This document shows, piece by piece, positions 34,206 to 44,818 of a stretch of 64,000 nucleotides of DNA; positions within the stretch are counted from its first letter, which is position 1, and each line of letters starts with the position of its first letter. The notes beneath the pieces were generated by a model. The model was given only the letters and a program-made list of their open reading frames with translations, searched no databases and was not told the DNA's origin. Location of the stretch: assembly GCA_027625915.1 (NCBI GenBank), contig JANTQA010000015.1:9205001-9269000 (forward strand). The letters run 5' to 3'. The position numbers were made by a program, and so were the translations under genes. Source of the DNA: Anaeramoeba flamelloides (Eukaryota; Metamonada; Anaeramoebidae).

Positions 34206-36688
34206 CTCACATTGATGACTAAAGGTAAATTAGTAATTTAGATGATTATGATATAAAATATTTTGGAATCGAGAAAGTTCAAAATTTTTACTGGTTGAAA
34301 AAAAAAAAAAAAAAATTAAAACAGAAAAAAGAATAAAAAGAAGAAAAAGGAATTTTTATGTCAAGGGTTTTTTCCAAGGCAGTTGGTAAAAATTAAAAAA
34401 AAAATCGTATTTTTATCTAGAACACTTAAAAAACAACCATGATCCTTTTGTTAAAAATTTTATCATTTAATTATTTCTAAGAAATAGTGAATATTTAGTT
34501 GAGTACTAGTTGTTTATTAGAGACTAATTTGTTTCTTTTTGTTCAAATCTTTTTTGATCATTCCATTTTTTTTATTATTATTATTATTTTCAAGTTACTT
34601 ATACCTGCTAGTTTCTATCGTTACAGTGTTAGCTGTTAACCACTTGATTATTATCCTTAGTAACTATTCATCCCAATAAATTTGAAATTCAATAAGGAGA
34701 AAGGGCGGAAAAAATCAAAAAAAATTATCCTTTTAAAAATAAATAACAAAGATTATGGATTCAATCAAGCATTAGAGAAAGATTTTTATTGTATATTCTT
34801 TATTATTGAGTTGAAAAACCTATAGATCCTCTTATATAAACTTTAAAAATCAGGACGAAAGATCAAATAAATAGTTTCTCGTTTTATTATGGTGTTATTA
34901 AAGTGTTGGATAAAAGACTGACTCAAAATCAGACCCTTTTCATGTTCTTTAAAAAATGTACATTTGGATTATATCATTGTCTTAATTTTCTATGATAGAT
35001 GAAAGTAATGATGGATTACTTTCGAAAAACTTTCAAAACAACCTGGCTCTATTATCATCAATTTCAAAGATTTTTTCGACATTTTTTTTCATTTTTTTAT
35101 TCTTCTTCTTATATAATTTTCATTTCACAGAAAAGAAAACTAAAGCTTAAATTTTTTTTTTTTTGATCGATCTTCAAAAAGAAAGAAAATTATTCTTTTT
35201 TCTTTTTGGCTATTTAACTTGTGAATATAATAACCCCCTTTAATACAAGCCTACATATTTTATAATCAATTACTTTGTTGAAATGTTTGATTATTTGTTG
35301 GATCATAAAATTTACAGTATTTTTTACTTGTTGTTCAAAAACAGAAATGAAAAGAAAACATTTTTTTTCTAATTACAAAAATTCTCATTCTCTTAATAAA
35401 AGTTTTCTGTCTTTCAATTATTCCAAACATTTGAAGACATATAATAACATTTCTAAAGTGTTTATACGCTGTAACAGTTACAAGGATTTGTAAAAGCTAA
35501 AAGATTTTTTGAAAGGTGATTTCAAACCAATCGTTTTTCTTTTTTTTAGATTTTATACTTTTTCTCAATAATACGCTATATCATGTTTTTATGAATTTAC
35601 ACAATAAAGTTGGACTAATATTCGATTTTTTAATATTTCACAAACTTTATTACTAATTCCTTGATAATATGTGCTAACCTCAAAACCTCCAATTATAAAA
35701 ATGATAAATGAGATAATGAGAAAAAAAAATTAAAAAACATGTTTTTTTTGAACCAAGTAAACGGTTTTTGATTAGATCATATGTTTTCAAGTTTTTAAAT
35801 ATAATTGAGATCTCTTTAATTATATATTAAAGATTATTTAACCTACCTTAAAAAAAAATTTACAAAAAAATATTTCAAAAAAATTATTTTTTTGAAAACA
35901 ATCCCCTAATGATACAAATATTCATTAAAATCAATATTGGCGAAAACAACTATTCCAATACAAGATATTTTGACAAATAAAAATTATTAAAAAAAAAAAA
36001 AATAAAACAATAAAAAATTTTTACAAAATTTATCTCTTTATTTAATGAAAATTAATTGGAAAAAATTGGAAAATTTATTATTATTTTTTTTTCAAAAAAA
36101 AATATTGGTTTGAAAATTTTGAAGATTTAATTAATCCTCCAATTTTTTCAAATAATTTTTACTCAATTAATTTCTAATTTTTTTTTAAAATATACAATCA
36201 TGATAAAAAAATTGTGTAAAGAAAAAAAAAATATCATTTATGAAGAAAATATCATGGGTTGAGAAGTGATAAAATAAATAAATATATACCGATATTTGTG
36301 ATGTTTTAATCGTGTGGAATTTACAATTAAAACATATATAAATTAATTAAGAATAAAAAGGGAAAAAGAAAGAAATGGGAAAAAAAGGTGGGGTGAGGAA
36401 AAAGATAATAAATTGTAAAAAAAAATAAAATTATCTTTTGTAAAAAAGATATAATATATATATATATATATATAATTAATTAAAATCAAAAAGAAAGAGA
36501 TCCTTTTTTTATATAATAATCATAATAAATATTTTTTGATTTCCAATAATATTCATTTATCTATTATTCGAATAAATAATTTCAATGTTTAAAAGAAAAA
36601 AAAAAAAAAAAAAAAGGGGGGGGGGTAATTAACTATTATAATCTATAATCAATCAAATACACTTATATATTTGTATATTAATTATGGG

Positions 36689-39600
36689 TTACCATTTTGA
36701 ATTTCTTCTATTTTGGTTATTGTTATTATTTCTGTTTCTTGATTGTCCATTATAAAATCTTCTTTGGTTGCCTTGTAATTTACGATAATCAATTCCACTG
36801 AATCTTCCTCCATTGTTACGATTGTTGTTTCTTCTTCGATTATTATATCCTCGGATGCCGCTTCTCCTATCGTAGGGGTTGCCTGCCATTGCAATCAACC
36901 ATTCCGGGATTTCTTGTTCGCTGTCTTCCAAGGTTCCAATCAATTTTTTTAAAACTTTGGCATTCGAGCCATGATTAATAAATGCAGTTGCAAGTCCCTG
37001 CTGTCCTGCTCGTCCAGTTCTACCGATTCTATGAATATAATCACTGATATCCGTTGGTAAATCATAATTAATTACATGAGTAACATTTGGTACATCTCTA
37101 TAAATGTTTTTTTTTTTGAAATTAATATATTTGAATTAAAGAATAAAAATTCGTTTAAATATGTTTCAGTTAAATGTATTATGTTCAAAATTATAATATC
37201 ACAATTGACAAATATCAATTTTTAAATTGTCAAGTAGAAATTAATATAAAATCAATTTCATTAAAAATTAAATTATAGTAGTGAAAAAAATACCGGACAT
37301 TAAAAAAAAATCCCTAAAAAGATTTTTAATTGTTAATATTAGGAAAATTGTTGTGTAATTGCATATATTTTCAATCAAATCCTTTTTTATAAATAACCAA
37401 TTTTTTTTAAGAACCTTGAAATAAACCTATCTAAAGTTCATTAAAGTATGGTGTATCTATAGAATACTCAAGTAATTCTTTGATAGCTAAAGTAGATCTA
37501 CTTTTTTTGAAAAATAATCGAGTTTTATAGAAGTTTGCTAAAGTTTGTAAAATGATAATTTTTATTCTTGTTTTTTGATTGAATGGTGTTTTGAACAAGT
37601 GTAATTTAATTAATCATCATTCTAAAAAGTGGGTAAGTTATAATTTGAAAATTTTGATTCTTAAATAAAAGGATTTGATTTTAAATAAAAGAAATTTCAC
37701 AACAATTTTCCTAATACAATCAACAATTAAAAATCTTGTCAGGGATTTTTTTCACAAATATAATTGAATTTTAATTATTCATTTTAATTTATTAAAATGA
37801 GGCAATTTTATAAAAATATTTAATTTATAAGAATAAACAATAAGAATAAACAATAAAAAAAAAAAAAAAAGTAAATAAATAAAAAAGATTTCTTACAATC
37901 CACGAGCTGCAACATCTGTTGCCACTAAAATATCAATTGTTGTGTTTTTAAACAGTTTTAGAGATTCTTCTCTTTGCCTTTGTGTTTTGTTACCATGGAT
38001 TGATAAAACATGGAATCCTTCATCATACAATTTTTTATCTAAATTGTCTGCATCGATTTTTCTTTCAACAAAGATTAAAGTCAGTCCTGTGTGTTTTGTT
38101 AAAAGATCAACAAGGGTTTCAAATTTCTCATGTTCTTCAACAAATCTGACCTTTTGGGTCACTAATGATGTGGCTGACCCGATTTTACCAACAGACAAAA
38201 AGATGTAATCTGTTAAAAAAATCTGAGGCTAATCGTTGGATTTCTTTGGGGAATGTTGCTGAAAACATCAAAGTCTGTCTGTTTTTAATTGGCATGTTGA
38301 AATCTTCAATGATTTCTCTGATTTGTGGAATGAATCCCATGTCCAGCATTCGATCGGCCTCATCGAGAACGAAAAATTTCAGTTTCCTTAAATTAACCTC
38401 TTTTCTGGTTAACAAATCAATTAATCTTCCTGGAGTGGCTACTAAGAGATGTGTGGGTTGCTTTCTGAGCGAATTGATTTGGTTGTGAATTGGTGTGCCT
38501 CCATAAACACATGAGCAATTCAATGGTGAGTTCTTTGAAAATTTTATACACTCCTTGTGGATTTGTTGTGATAATTCTCGAGTTGGTGTCAAGATTAAGC
38601 ATAATGGTTCCGCAACAAACCCATACCTTCGTTGGTAATTGTTATAATTGTTTCTTTTTTGAACAGCAATCCCTTCAAACAAAATCCTTGATATGATCGG
38701 GCATGCAAATGCTACAGTTTTCCCAGAGCCTGTTTCTGCACATGCCATCAGATCTCTTCCATTCATGATCACAGAAAAGCTATGCTTTTGGACTGGTGTT
38801 GGTCTTCCAAATCTTGCTTCTTTGACATTCTGATAAACAATTTCTCCAATGTCTAAATCATAGAAATTTGACATTGGCTCTGGAATTTTGTCACCAGTGA
38901 TCTCAACTGAAACTTCGTCATACGCATCTAAATCAACAAACAATGATGCAATGTTTCCTTTTTCTTCGTCTTGAACTCTTTGCTTTTCAAGTTTTTTGAT
39001 TGACTCCAAATCTAGATTCTTTTGTTTGAAAATTTCTTCTTTTGGTCTGTAGCCATATTTTTCATTGTTTCTTGATTGATAATTATTGCTTCTATAACTG
39101 TTATGACTTGATCTAGAATAAGAATTTCTGCCATAATTGTTCTGTCTTTCTTTATAATTATTTTCATATTTATAATTTGAATAGTTTTTTTTTTCTCTTT
39201 CATTTGATCTTTCTCTTGATTTTTCTCTTGATCTTTCTCTTGATCGTTCTTTTTTGTATATGCTTGATTTTTCTTCTCTATTGTTTTCTTCATCATATTT
39301 TTTTTTTCTTCTCCAATCACTTGAAGAATATGATTTATTATATTTGTCATTTTTGGATGAATAATAATTGTCTTCTTCATTGTTGTGATAATTGGAATAT
39401 TTTGAATTATTATATCTACTTGAACTTGAAACATATTCTCTATTTTGGTATTCATTCCTTCCTCTCCATTCGCTTCTCCCTCTTCCTCTTCGAATCCGTC
39501 CACCTCTTCCTCCCCGTCTTCCTGTTTCTCTTTCCCGGGTTTGATAACTACCCCTTTCATTAAATCTATTATTTGAATGATAATAATCATTTTTTCCATT

Positions 39601-40881
39601 TTGATAATAATTGTCATTTCGATGATAATTTGATCTTTCATTTCTCCAATTTCTATCTTGATAATCTTCTGTTTCTCTATTTGAATAATCTTCTTTTTTT
39701 CTGTTTATATCTTTTTCTCTTTTTGAATATTTTTCTCGTTCCCTTGATCTTTCTCTTTTGCTATATTTTTCATCTCTATTTCTTGTGCTTTTATGGGTTT
39801 GTTTTTTCCTTTCCTCTTCTGATCCTTCTTCTTCTTCTGATTCTTGTGATAAAGTGGTGTTTTTTGATTCTATTGATGAGTCAGATCCCGATTGCGATCG
39901 GAATTTTGTTTGTGATCCTTCATCTGATTCAGTTTGTGATTGTGATTGTGATTCTTCTTCGGATCTGTTTTGGGGTTTTTTATTATATTTTTTGGAATTG
40001 TTTTTTTTGTATCCAAATTCTTCTTCTTGATCACGGTTATCGTTTCCGTTTGTGTAAGCATTTTGGTTGTTTTGTGAATGTTTGTTTTGGTTCTTTTGTT
40101 TTTTGTTTTTTAATTGTGATTGTTTAGAGCGAGAAAACCTCACAGTTCTTGAAGGTTTGCTGTTTCTTCTTCTCTGTAACTGCTCCATTGGGGAGAATTC
40201 TAATTTGTCAAAAAGTTCTTTTTCTTGTTTTTGTTCTTTGTTTTTGGGTTGTTCGGCCTTTTTCAATTGTTTTTTGAAATTGTGTGCAAAGGTTTGGCAC
40301 GATTTTTCGTTCCTGAAATGGAATTTTGCTTGTTTGTTGGGTGTGATCACAACTGAAATTGAGTTTTTTTCAGTTGAAAGAATCTAAAAGATTTTGTTTA
40401 TTTATTTATTGATTATTTTTTTTTTATTGTTTGGTTTGATTTTTTAATTATTTTTGATAAATCAATTGAAAAAAAAAAAATTAGAAGTTTAATTTTTTTG
40501 GTTCTTATTTTTTCTGGTTTTTTGATTTTTTCTGGTTTTTTGTTTCTTATTTCTCGTTTGTTGTTAAATCTTTGTTTAAAAGAAACAAAAAGGAAATTCT
40601 CAAAATACCATTTTTTCACAAATAAAAAATATTATTTTGAGGAAATTGAAATAAAGCACAAATTGATTTTTAAAAAAAGTTCATTCAAGTCGTCTGACAA
40701 ATAAGAATAACCTAAAAATGAGATTAAGAATCATTCAAATCCAAAATTGCAATTGAAAAAATCCTAGACTCTCTATTTGACTGAAAAAAAAAAATGTAAA
40801 AAAAAAAAAAAAAGGATCTGTTTTCAGAAAAAAAGGGTTTGGGCTTACTTTGGTTTCTTCACTAAACTTATAACACAACAT
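36689..40881 (-). CDS. DDX3/Ded1-type DEAD-box RNA helicase, copy 2 (frame broken once)
   Basis: Exons: 40849-40881, 37897-40383 and 36689-37097, matching copy 1 in phase and splice sites. The N-terminus (~540 residues) is RS/KE/NY-rich and, unlike copy 1, has an RGG-type stretch ([16 protein letters not shown]) encoded near 39470-39530. The core has [25 protein letters not shown] near residue 560, DEAD near 685 and [15 protein letters not shown]. The run at 38215-38221 then has seven T on the coding strand where copy 1 has six. The frame changes to [11 protein letters not shown] and stops, cutting off RecA domain 2, which continues downstream in the other frame ([10 protein letters not shown]... 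to [10 protein letters not shown]). Without that base the protein would be about 975 residues. Which copy, if either, is expressed as a whole helicase cannot be told here. Confidence 0.85.
37309..37747. mobile_element. 440-bp MITE inside intron 2 of helicase copy 2
   Basis: The ends are long inverted repeats. The left has AATCCCTAAAAAGATTTTTA, ATTGTTAATATTAGGAAAAT and TGTTGTG. The right has CACAACAATTTTCCTAATAC, AATCAACAATTAAAAATCTT and GTCAGGGATT. The same intron in copy 1 (17152-17452) lacks it and reads straight across TTAATGTCCGGTATTTTTTT. No frame is present. It explains most of the intron length difference (about 797 versus 301 bp). Confidence 0.8.
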
Positions 40882-41305
40882 TTCGTGGCTTGAAATTTCC
40901 AGTGACAGTTGGTTGTTTTGAAGCGAAACTGTTCCTTGTTTTTTGGGTTGCGAATCAACACGAAAAGTATAAGAAACTTTTGTTGGTTTCTTTTTGTTTG
41001 TTTGTTTGTTTGTTGGTTTTTTTAGAGTGTAAATAAACAATTTTTTTTTTTAATCAAAAGGAAAGGATTTTCAAAAAAGGAAAGAAAGAAAGAGTTAAGA
41101 ATTGGGGTTTAGTAATTTGGGTTTGTTAAATTTGTTTCGAGGAAGAGTTCAAACCATTTGTTTTATAAAAAAATATTAAGTTTCGAATAAAAATAAAAAA
41201 AATGATTTTTCTTTTGTAAAAATTGATATTAATGTTTTTTACAAATCTACTGTCTCTTAAAAGAGTTTCAAAATGTTTGAAAGATTTTCAGGGGTTTTGA
41301 AATTT

Positions 41306-42903
41306 TGCTTTTTTCCAAAAAATTTGGCTGATAACAATACTTTATGTTTTGGTATTTTTTTGGGTATGGGAAAACGGAATTTCGTAAATGGTGGTTGATG
41401 GTTTCCATTTTCAAACATTTCACAAATTCATATTCTCGAATTGGTGTACATTATATTGAAACAATAGAGACGAAAAAAGGTAACAATTATGCTACATATA
41501 ATTCTGAAAACAAATCCTTAAGATTTTAATTCACTACCAAGGATTATCTCGATATTTAAGAAGTGGAACCCCACAAAAAAAAAAAACAGATATTGTGTAA
41601 TTGAACTCCTTTTGATTAAGAAAAAATTCAAATTACCTAAAAAAAAAAAAACGGAGTAACGTCAATTCCAAAAATTAATTCAAAAAAATTCAAGTTATTC
41701 CAACCAGATAAAATTCAATCAAGAAAAAAAATTCGAGAAATGAATTCAAAATTCTCAAACATTTTACAGTATTTTACAATAGAAAAATGAATTAAAAATA
41801 TGGTTATTCAAAATTATAAGACTAACATTATTTCCTTATTTCAAAAACATATTTTTTGTTACAAAAAAAGTTTTTTTTATATTTTTAAAAGCTTTTAAAA
41901 TCCAACATATTTATAAATTATTCCAAAAAATAATATTTTTGTTTCTGTTAAAGAAGTATCATTGTGGATTTTTATCATTTAGTAAAATATTGTTTAAAAA
42001 AATAAATAAATATAGTTATAAAATAACTTGGTCTAAGAAATGATACTTGATTTCAAAAAAATTACTATAATAATTCCCTTCTTTCAAAAACTATAATTTC
42101 TTTCAAAAAACAGTTCAATTTGATATTTTAATAATGTTCAAAAAAATATGTATCTAAGAAAAATCACCAAAGCATTAGGAATTTAAACTTTTTTTCCCAA
42201 AACTAATTTTTTTAAACATGTGAAATAATCGGAATTTTTGATCATATAAAAAATTGATTACAGACAGAAAGTAAAAGCTAAAATCTAAAAATACTAAGAA
42301 TGTAGGATTTTGTTAGTACAAATTAATAATTTATGAAAATTTTTTTTTTTTGATAATGTTTTTGTTATTTTTATTTGATGGTGCCATTTTAAAAAAGTGT
42401 GTGAGATAAATTTTCGAAACGATCTCTAAAACTATTGATAAACACTAATAAACGTATTTTTAAGAAAATATGAAAAACTTTTTTGGAAACACCATTTTAA
42501 AACTGCTATAATATATTTTGGAGCAATAAAAAAATAATAAATGCAAGTCTCAAAAAAATAAAAAATCTTTTTTAAAAAAAAGAAAAAGAAAATAATATTA
42601 ATTATTTACCAATTTATAATTTTGTGTTTTTATATAAATATAAATAATAATATTTAAATATTCTGATATTAAAATAATTTCAATTTTGGCGAATAAAAAG
42701 ATAACGAAATTGTAATTACTAAATGTGTGTATAAGGGTTATGAAATCTTGGTTTAACGATTATTAATTAATTTTATTGTAAGGAAATAAAATAAAAAATA
42801 AAAAAATAAAAAAAATAAGGGGGTTAAAAAGAAATGAATAGATACAATAATAATTTTGAAATGTAAAGGGATTTCGTAAATATATTTGGAATAAATCCAA
42901 ATC
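41306..42903. other. Intergenic, one unassigned 61-codon frame
   Basis: An ATG frame at 41344-41529 (+) reads WWLMVSIFKHFTNSYSRIGV then HYIETIETKKGNNYATYN. It stops and is followed by more protein-like sequence (FTTKDYLDI), so it may be a decayed gene or transposase piece directly beyond the duplication border. The rest is A/T-rich with nothing recognised. Confidence 0.35.
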
Positions 42904-44013
42904 TTAAAAAAACCCACCTCCTCCATTATTTGATCCATCAAAATTTGATTGGTTGTTTGGGTTTTTATCTTTGTCTGTAAAAAAGGAGCCATAGTTTATT
43001 GGGTTTGAAATGGAGATACTAGTGAGAATACCTCTTTGAATTTGTTCTAACTCATTTGTCATTCTGTTTCGGTTTTCCATTAATCTGGTGACAGAATAGC
43101 GGTATTGTTGGTTAATCTCTTCCAATTTTGAAACTCGTTCCTGTAATTGATTAATTTTTTCCTTTTCCCTTCTTCGAAACTCTTGTGCTGCCAATCTGTT
43201 TGACTCCATTCTTTCTACTGCCTTTGGATCCAAATTTTCTCTTGGAAGAGGCTGCCTCCCTCCTCTTCGAACCTTTTTTTTTGCATTGGTTCTTCTTTTT
43301 TTTAAGGGTTTCTTTTGACGAGTATATCTGGTAGATTCGTTCTTTGTTTCCAATTTTTCTTTCTTTGTTTGGGTTCTTTTTCTTTGTGTTGTGTTTGTGT
43401 TTGTGTTTTGGTTTTGGTTTTGGTTTATGGAATTGGTATTGATATTTAAATTTGTATTGAAATTATTATTGTTGGTGTTGTTGTTGTTGTTATTATTATT
43501 TTTGTTTGGTTGAATATTATGATTTGGTGTTTGTTGGTTTGAAAACATACCAAGTGTATTTGAAATAAGAGTCGACAAATTTGGAATTAAAGATGCCATT
43601 TGGTTTTGGTTTTGGTTTTGGTTTTGATTTAGGTTTTGTTGATTTTGGATGTTATTATTGTTTGTATTTTGGCTTTTATTCTGGTTGACATTAAAGTTAT
43701 TTTGGTTCGTGTTATCGTTGCTGTTGCTTTTGCTGTTGTTGTTATCATTATTGTTATTGTTGTTGTTTGTAGAAGTGTTTTGGGTGAGGGTTTGTGTAAT
43801 TTGGCTTACATTGAGATTTTGATTCATGGAAGAAAATTGGAGAAAATTTGAAAGTGCAGGTAGAAGGGGCGCTAATTGAGTTAGTTGGCTGATGGCATTC
43901 AAATTAATTTGCTCGGGTTGATTACTCATAGATCCTGAAGACGTTTTTTGTCCTGACAACAGATAGTATTTTAATAATTTTTCAATGCTTTTCGCTTGAT
44001 TTGGTTGGTTCAT
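42904..44013 (-). CDS. bZIP transcription factor
   Basis: A DNA-binding transcription factor, nuclear. It is a single frame of 369 residues, ATG at 44013-44011. The N-terminal two thirds is N/Q/T-rich and disordered. A basic stretch near 215-250 (RKRTQTKKEK, KKPLKKRRTNAKKKVRRGGR) could be a nuclear localisation signal. The basic region near 270-290 contains the bZIP signature N-x7-R as NRLAAQEFR, then RRREKEKINQLQERVSKLEE. A leucine-zipper-like heptad pattern (L, V, L, I, Y, V, L, M) runs to about 330, ending NELEQIQRG. A short G/N-rich tail ends GGGGFF. No intron is needed. Poly-N tracts are encoded by simple triplet repeats. The target genes are unknown. Confidence 0.9.
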   Translation of the reverse strand: MNQPNQAKSIEKLLKYYLLSGQKTSSGSMSNQPEQINLNAISQLTQLAPLLPALSNFLQFSSMNQNLNVSQITQTLTQNTSTNNNNNNNDNNNSKSNSNDNTNQNNFNVNQNKSQNTNNNNIQNQQNLNQNQNQNQNQMASLIPNLSTLISNTLGMFSNQQTPNHNIQPNKNNNNNNNNTNNNNFNTNLNINTNSINQNQNQNTNTNTTQRKRTQTKKEKLETKNESTRYTRQKKPLKKRRTNAKKKVRRGGRQPLPRENLDPKAVERMESNRLAAQEFRRREKEKINQLQERVSKLEEINQQYRYSVTRLMENRNRMTNELEQIQRGILTSISISNPINYGSFFTDKDKNPNNQSNFDGSNNGGGGFF

Positions 44014-44671
44014 AGGATCGATGAAAATTCCGTAATTTCAATTCTATCAGTTTTTTTTTTTGAATGTTGTTAGGTGAAAGGAAGAAGGGTTGATAAAAAA
44101 CAAGAAACAAAAGATGGAGAAAAATAAAAAAAAATAAATTTAATTTAGTTTGTGAAGTGAATGTTCGAAAGACCTAGACCAATTTTTTTTTGAAATAGGT
44201 GTTCACCATTAAGATTGAAAGGTAAATTAATAATTTTTCATAAAATTTACACATAAACGCGAATACTTTGTCAAAATTTCCTGACTTTTATTTTTTTGAT
44301 GAATTTACATTTTCAATTTTAAGTTGAAATCTCGAACTCAAGTTCGAAAGGGAAAATGTTTTTCTTTGAGAAAGTTGTTTCAGAAGTATTTTCACAAAGC
44401 CTTTTTGGTTTAAATGATATTTTTTTTTTAAGGGAAAGAATAATTTGGGTCAAAGGGCTTGGGTATGTTTAACAAAAGGGACTTCATTCGGTATAATTCG
44501 TCGCAACAAAATAACGAGTTACGTTCGAGAGTTTAGGGATAGAAAAAAAGGTTTGATATGTCCCAGCAAGTAGGCTTTTGTTATTATTTTACAAAGGCAT
44601 CCTATAACGTGTGGGCATTAGAAAAACTGTGTAGAATACGGTGGGTCATTTTTTGAGAAACCAAACAATTA

Positions 44672-44818
44672 CAGCCGTTCCAAGGCTACCATAAAAATTT
44701 AAATAAAATACAATTGATTTTTCAATTCTTATTACCGAATTTTTTGAAAATAGAAAATAAGAATAGAAAATCAAATTGTAGTTTTATTTAGAATTTAATG
44801 GTAGCCTTGGAGAGACTG
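44672..44818. mobile_element. TA-flanked hairpin MITE, family B copy 1
   Basis: 147 bp, almost wholly palindromic: TA-CAGCCGTTCCAAGGCTACC at the left, GGTAGCCTTGGAGAGACTG-TA at the right, with CAATTCTTATT / AATAAGAATAG flanking the short loop. Tips match 32745-33141. It is non-autonomous and looks comparatively young because the arms still pair well. Confidence 0.8.

Larger units (their letters stand above)
30676..36269. other. Gene-free 5.6 kb with repeats
   Basis: No gene recognised. The stretch holds a fold-back element (31218-31680), a family G remnant (about 32040-32690), a family B element (32745-33141) and two family H composites (33490-34205). A 72-codon frame at 35275-35493 starts without ATG and is not recognisable. 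Confidence 0.5.
36270..41305 (-). repeat. Right arm of the large inverted duplication
   Basis: Matches 13884-18290 on the other strand across 5' flank, all three helicase exons, both introns and 3' flank. It is about 0.6 kb longer, mainly because of a 440-bp element in the second intron and 135 extra coding bases. The inner end shows a poly-A/poly-G run at about 36597-36625 not seen in the other arm. Confidence 0.9.

Noticed and set aside
36597-36625. Poly-A/poly-G run as telomeric or junction sequence
   Set aside because: A single homopolymer switch with no repeat unit; at most a hint of a duplication border or read error.
39012-39641. 209-codon minus-strand frame within helicase copy 2
   Set aside because: An alternative frame of the same strand; its K/I composition is what RS/NY codons give when shifted.
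13884-41305. Inverted arms as ends of one giant transposon enclosing Has1 and the CH gene
   Set aside because: The arms contain an ordinary host gene with introns, the borders fade rather than end sharply, and no target duplication is seen; a segmental duplication explains it better.
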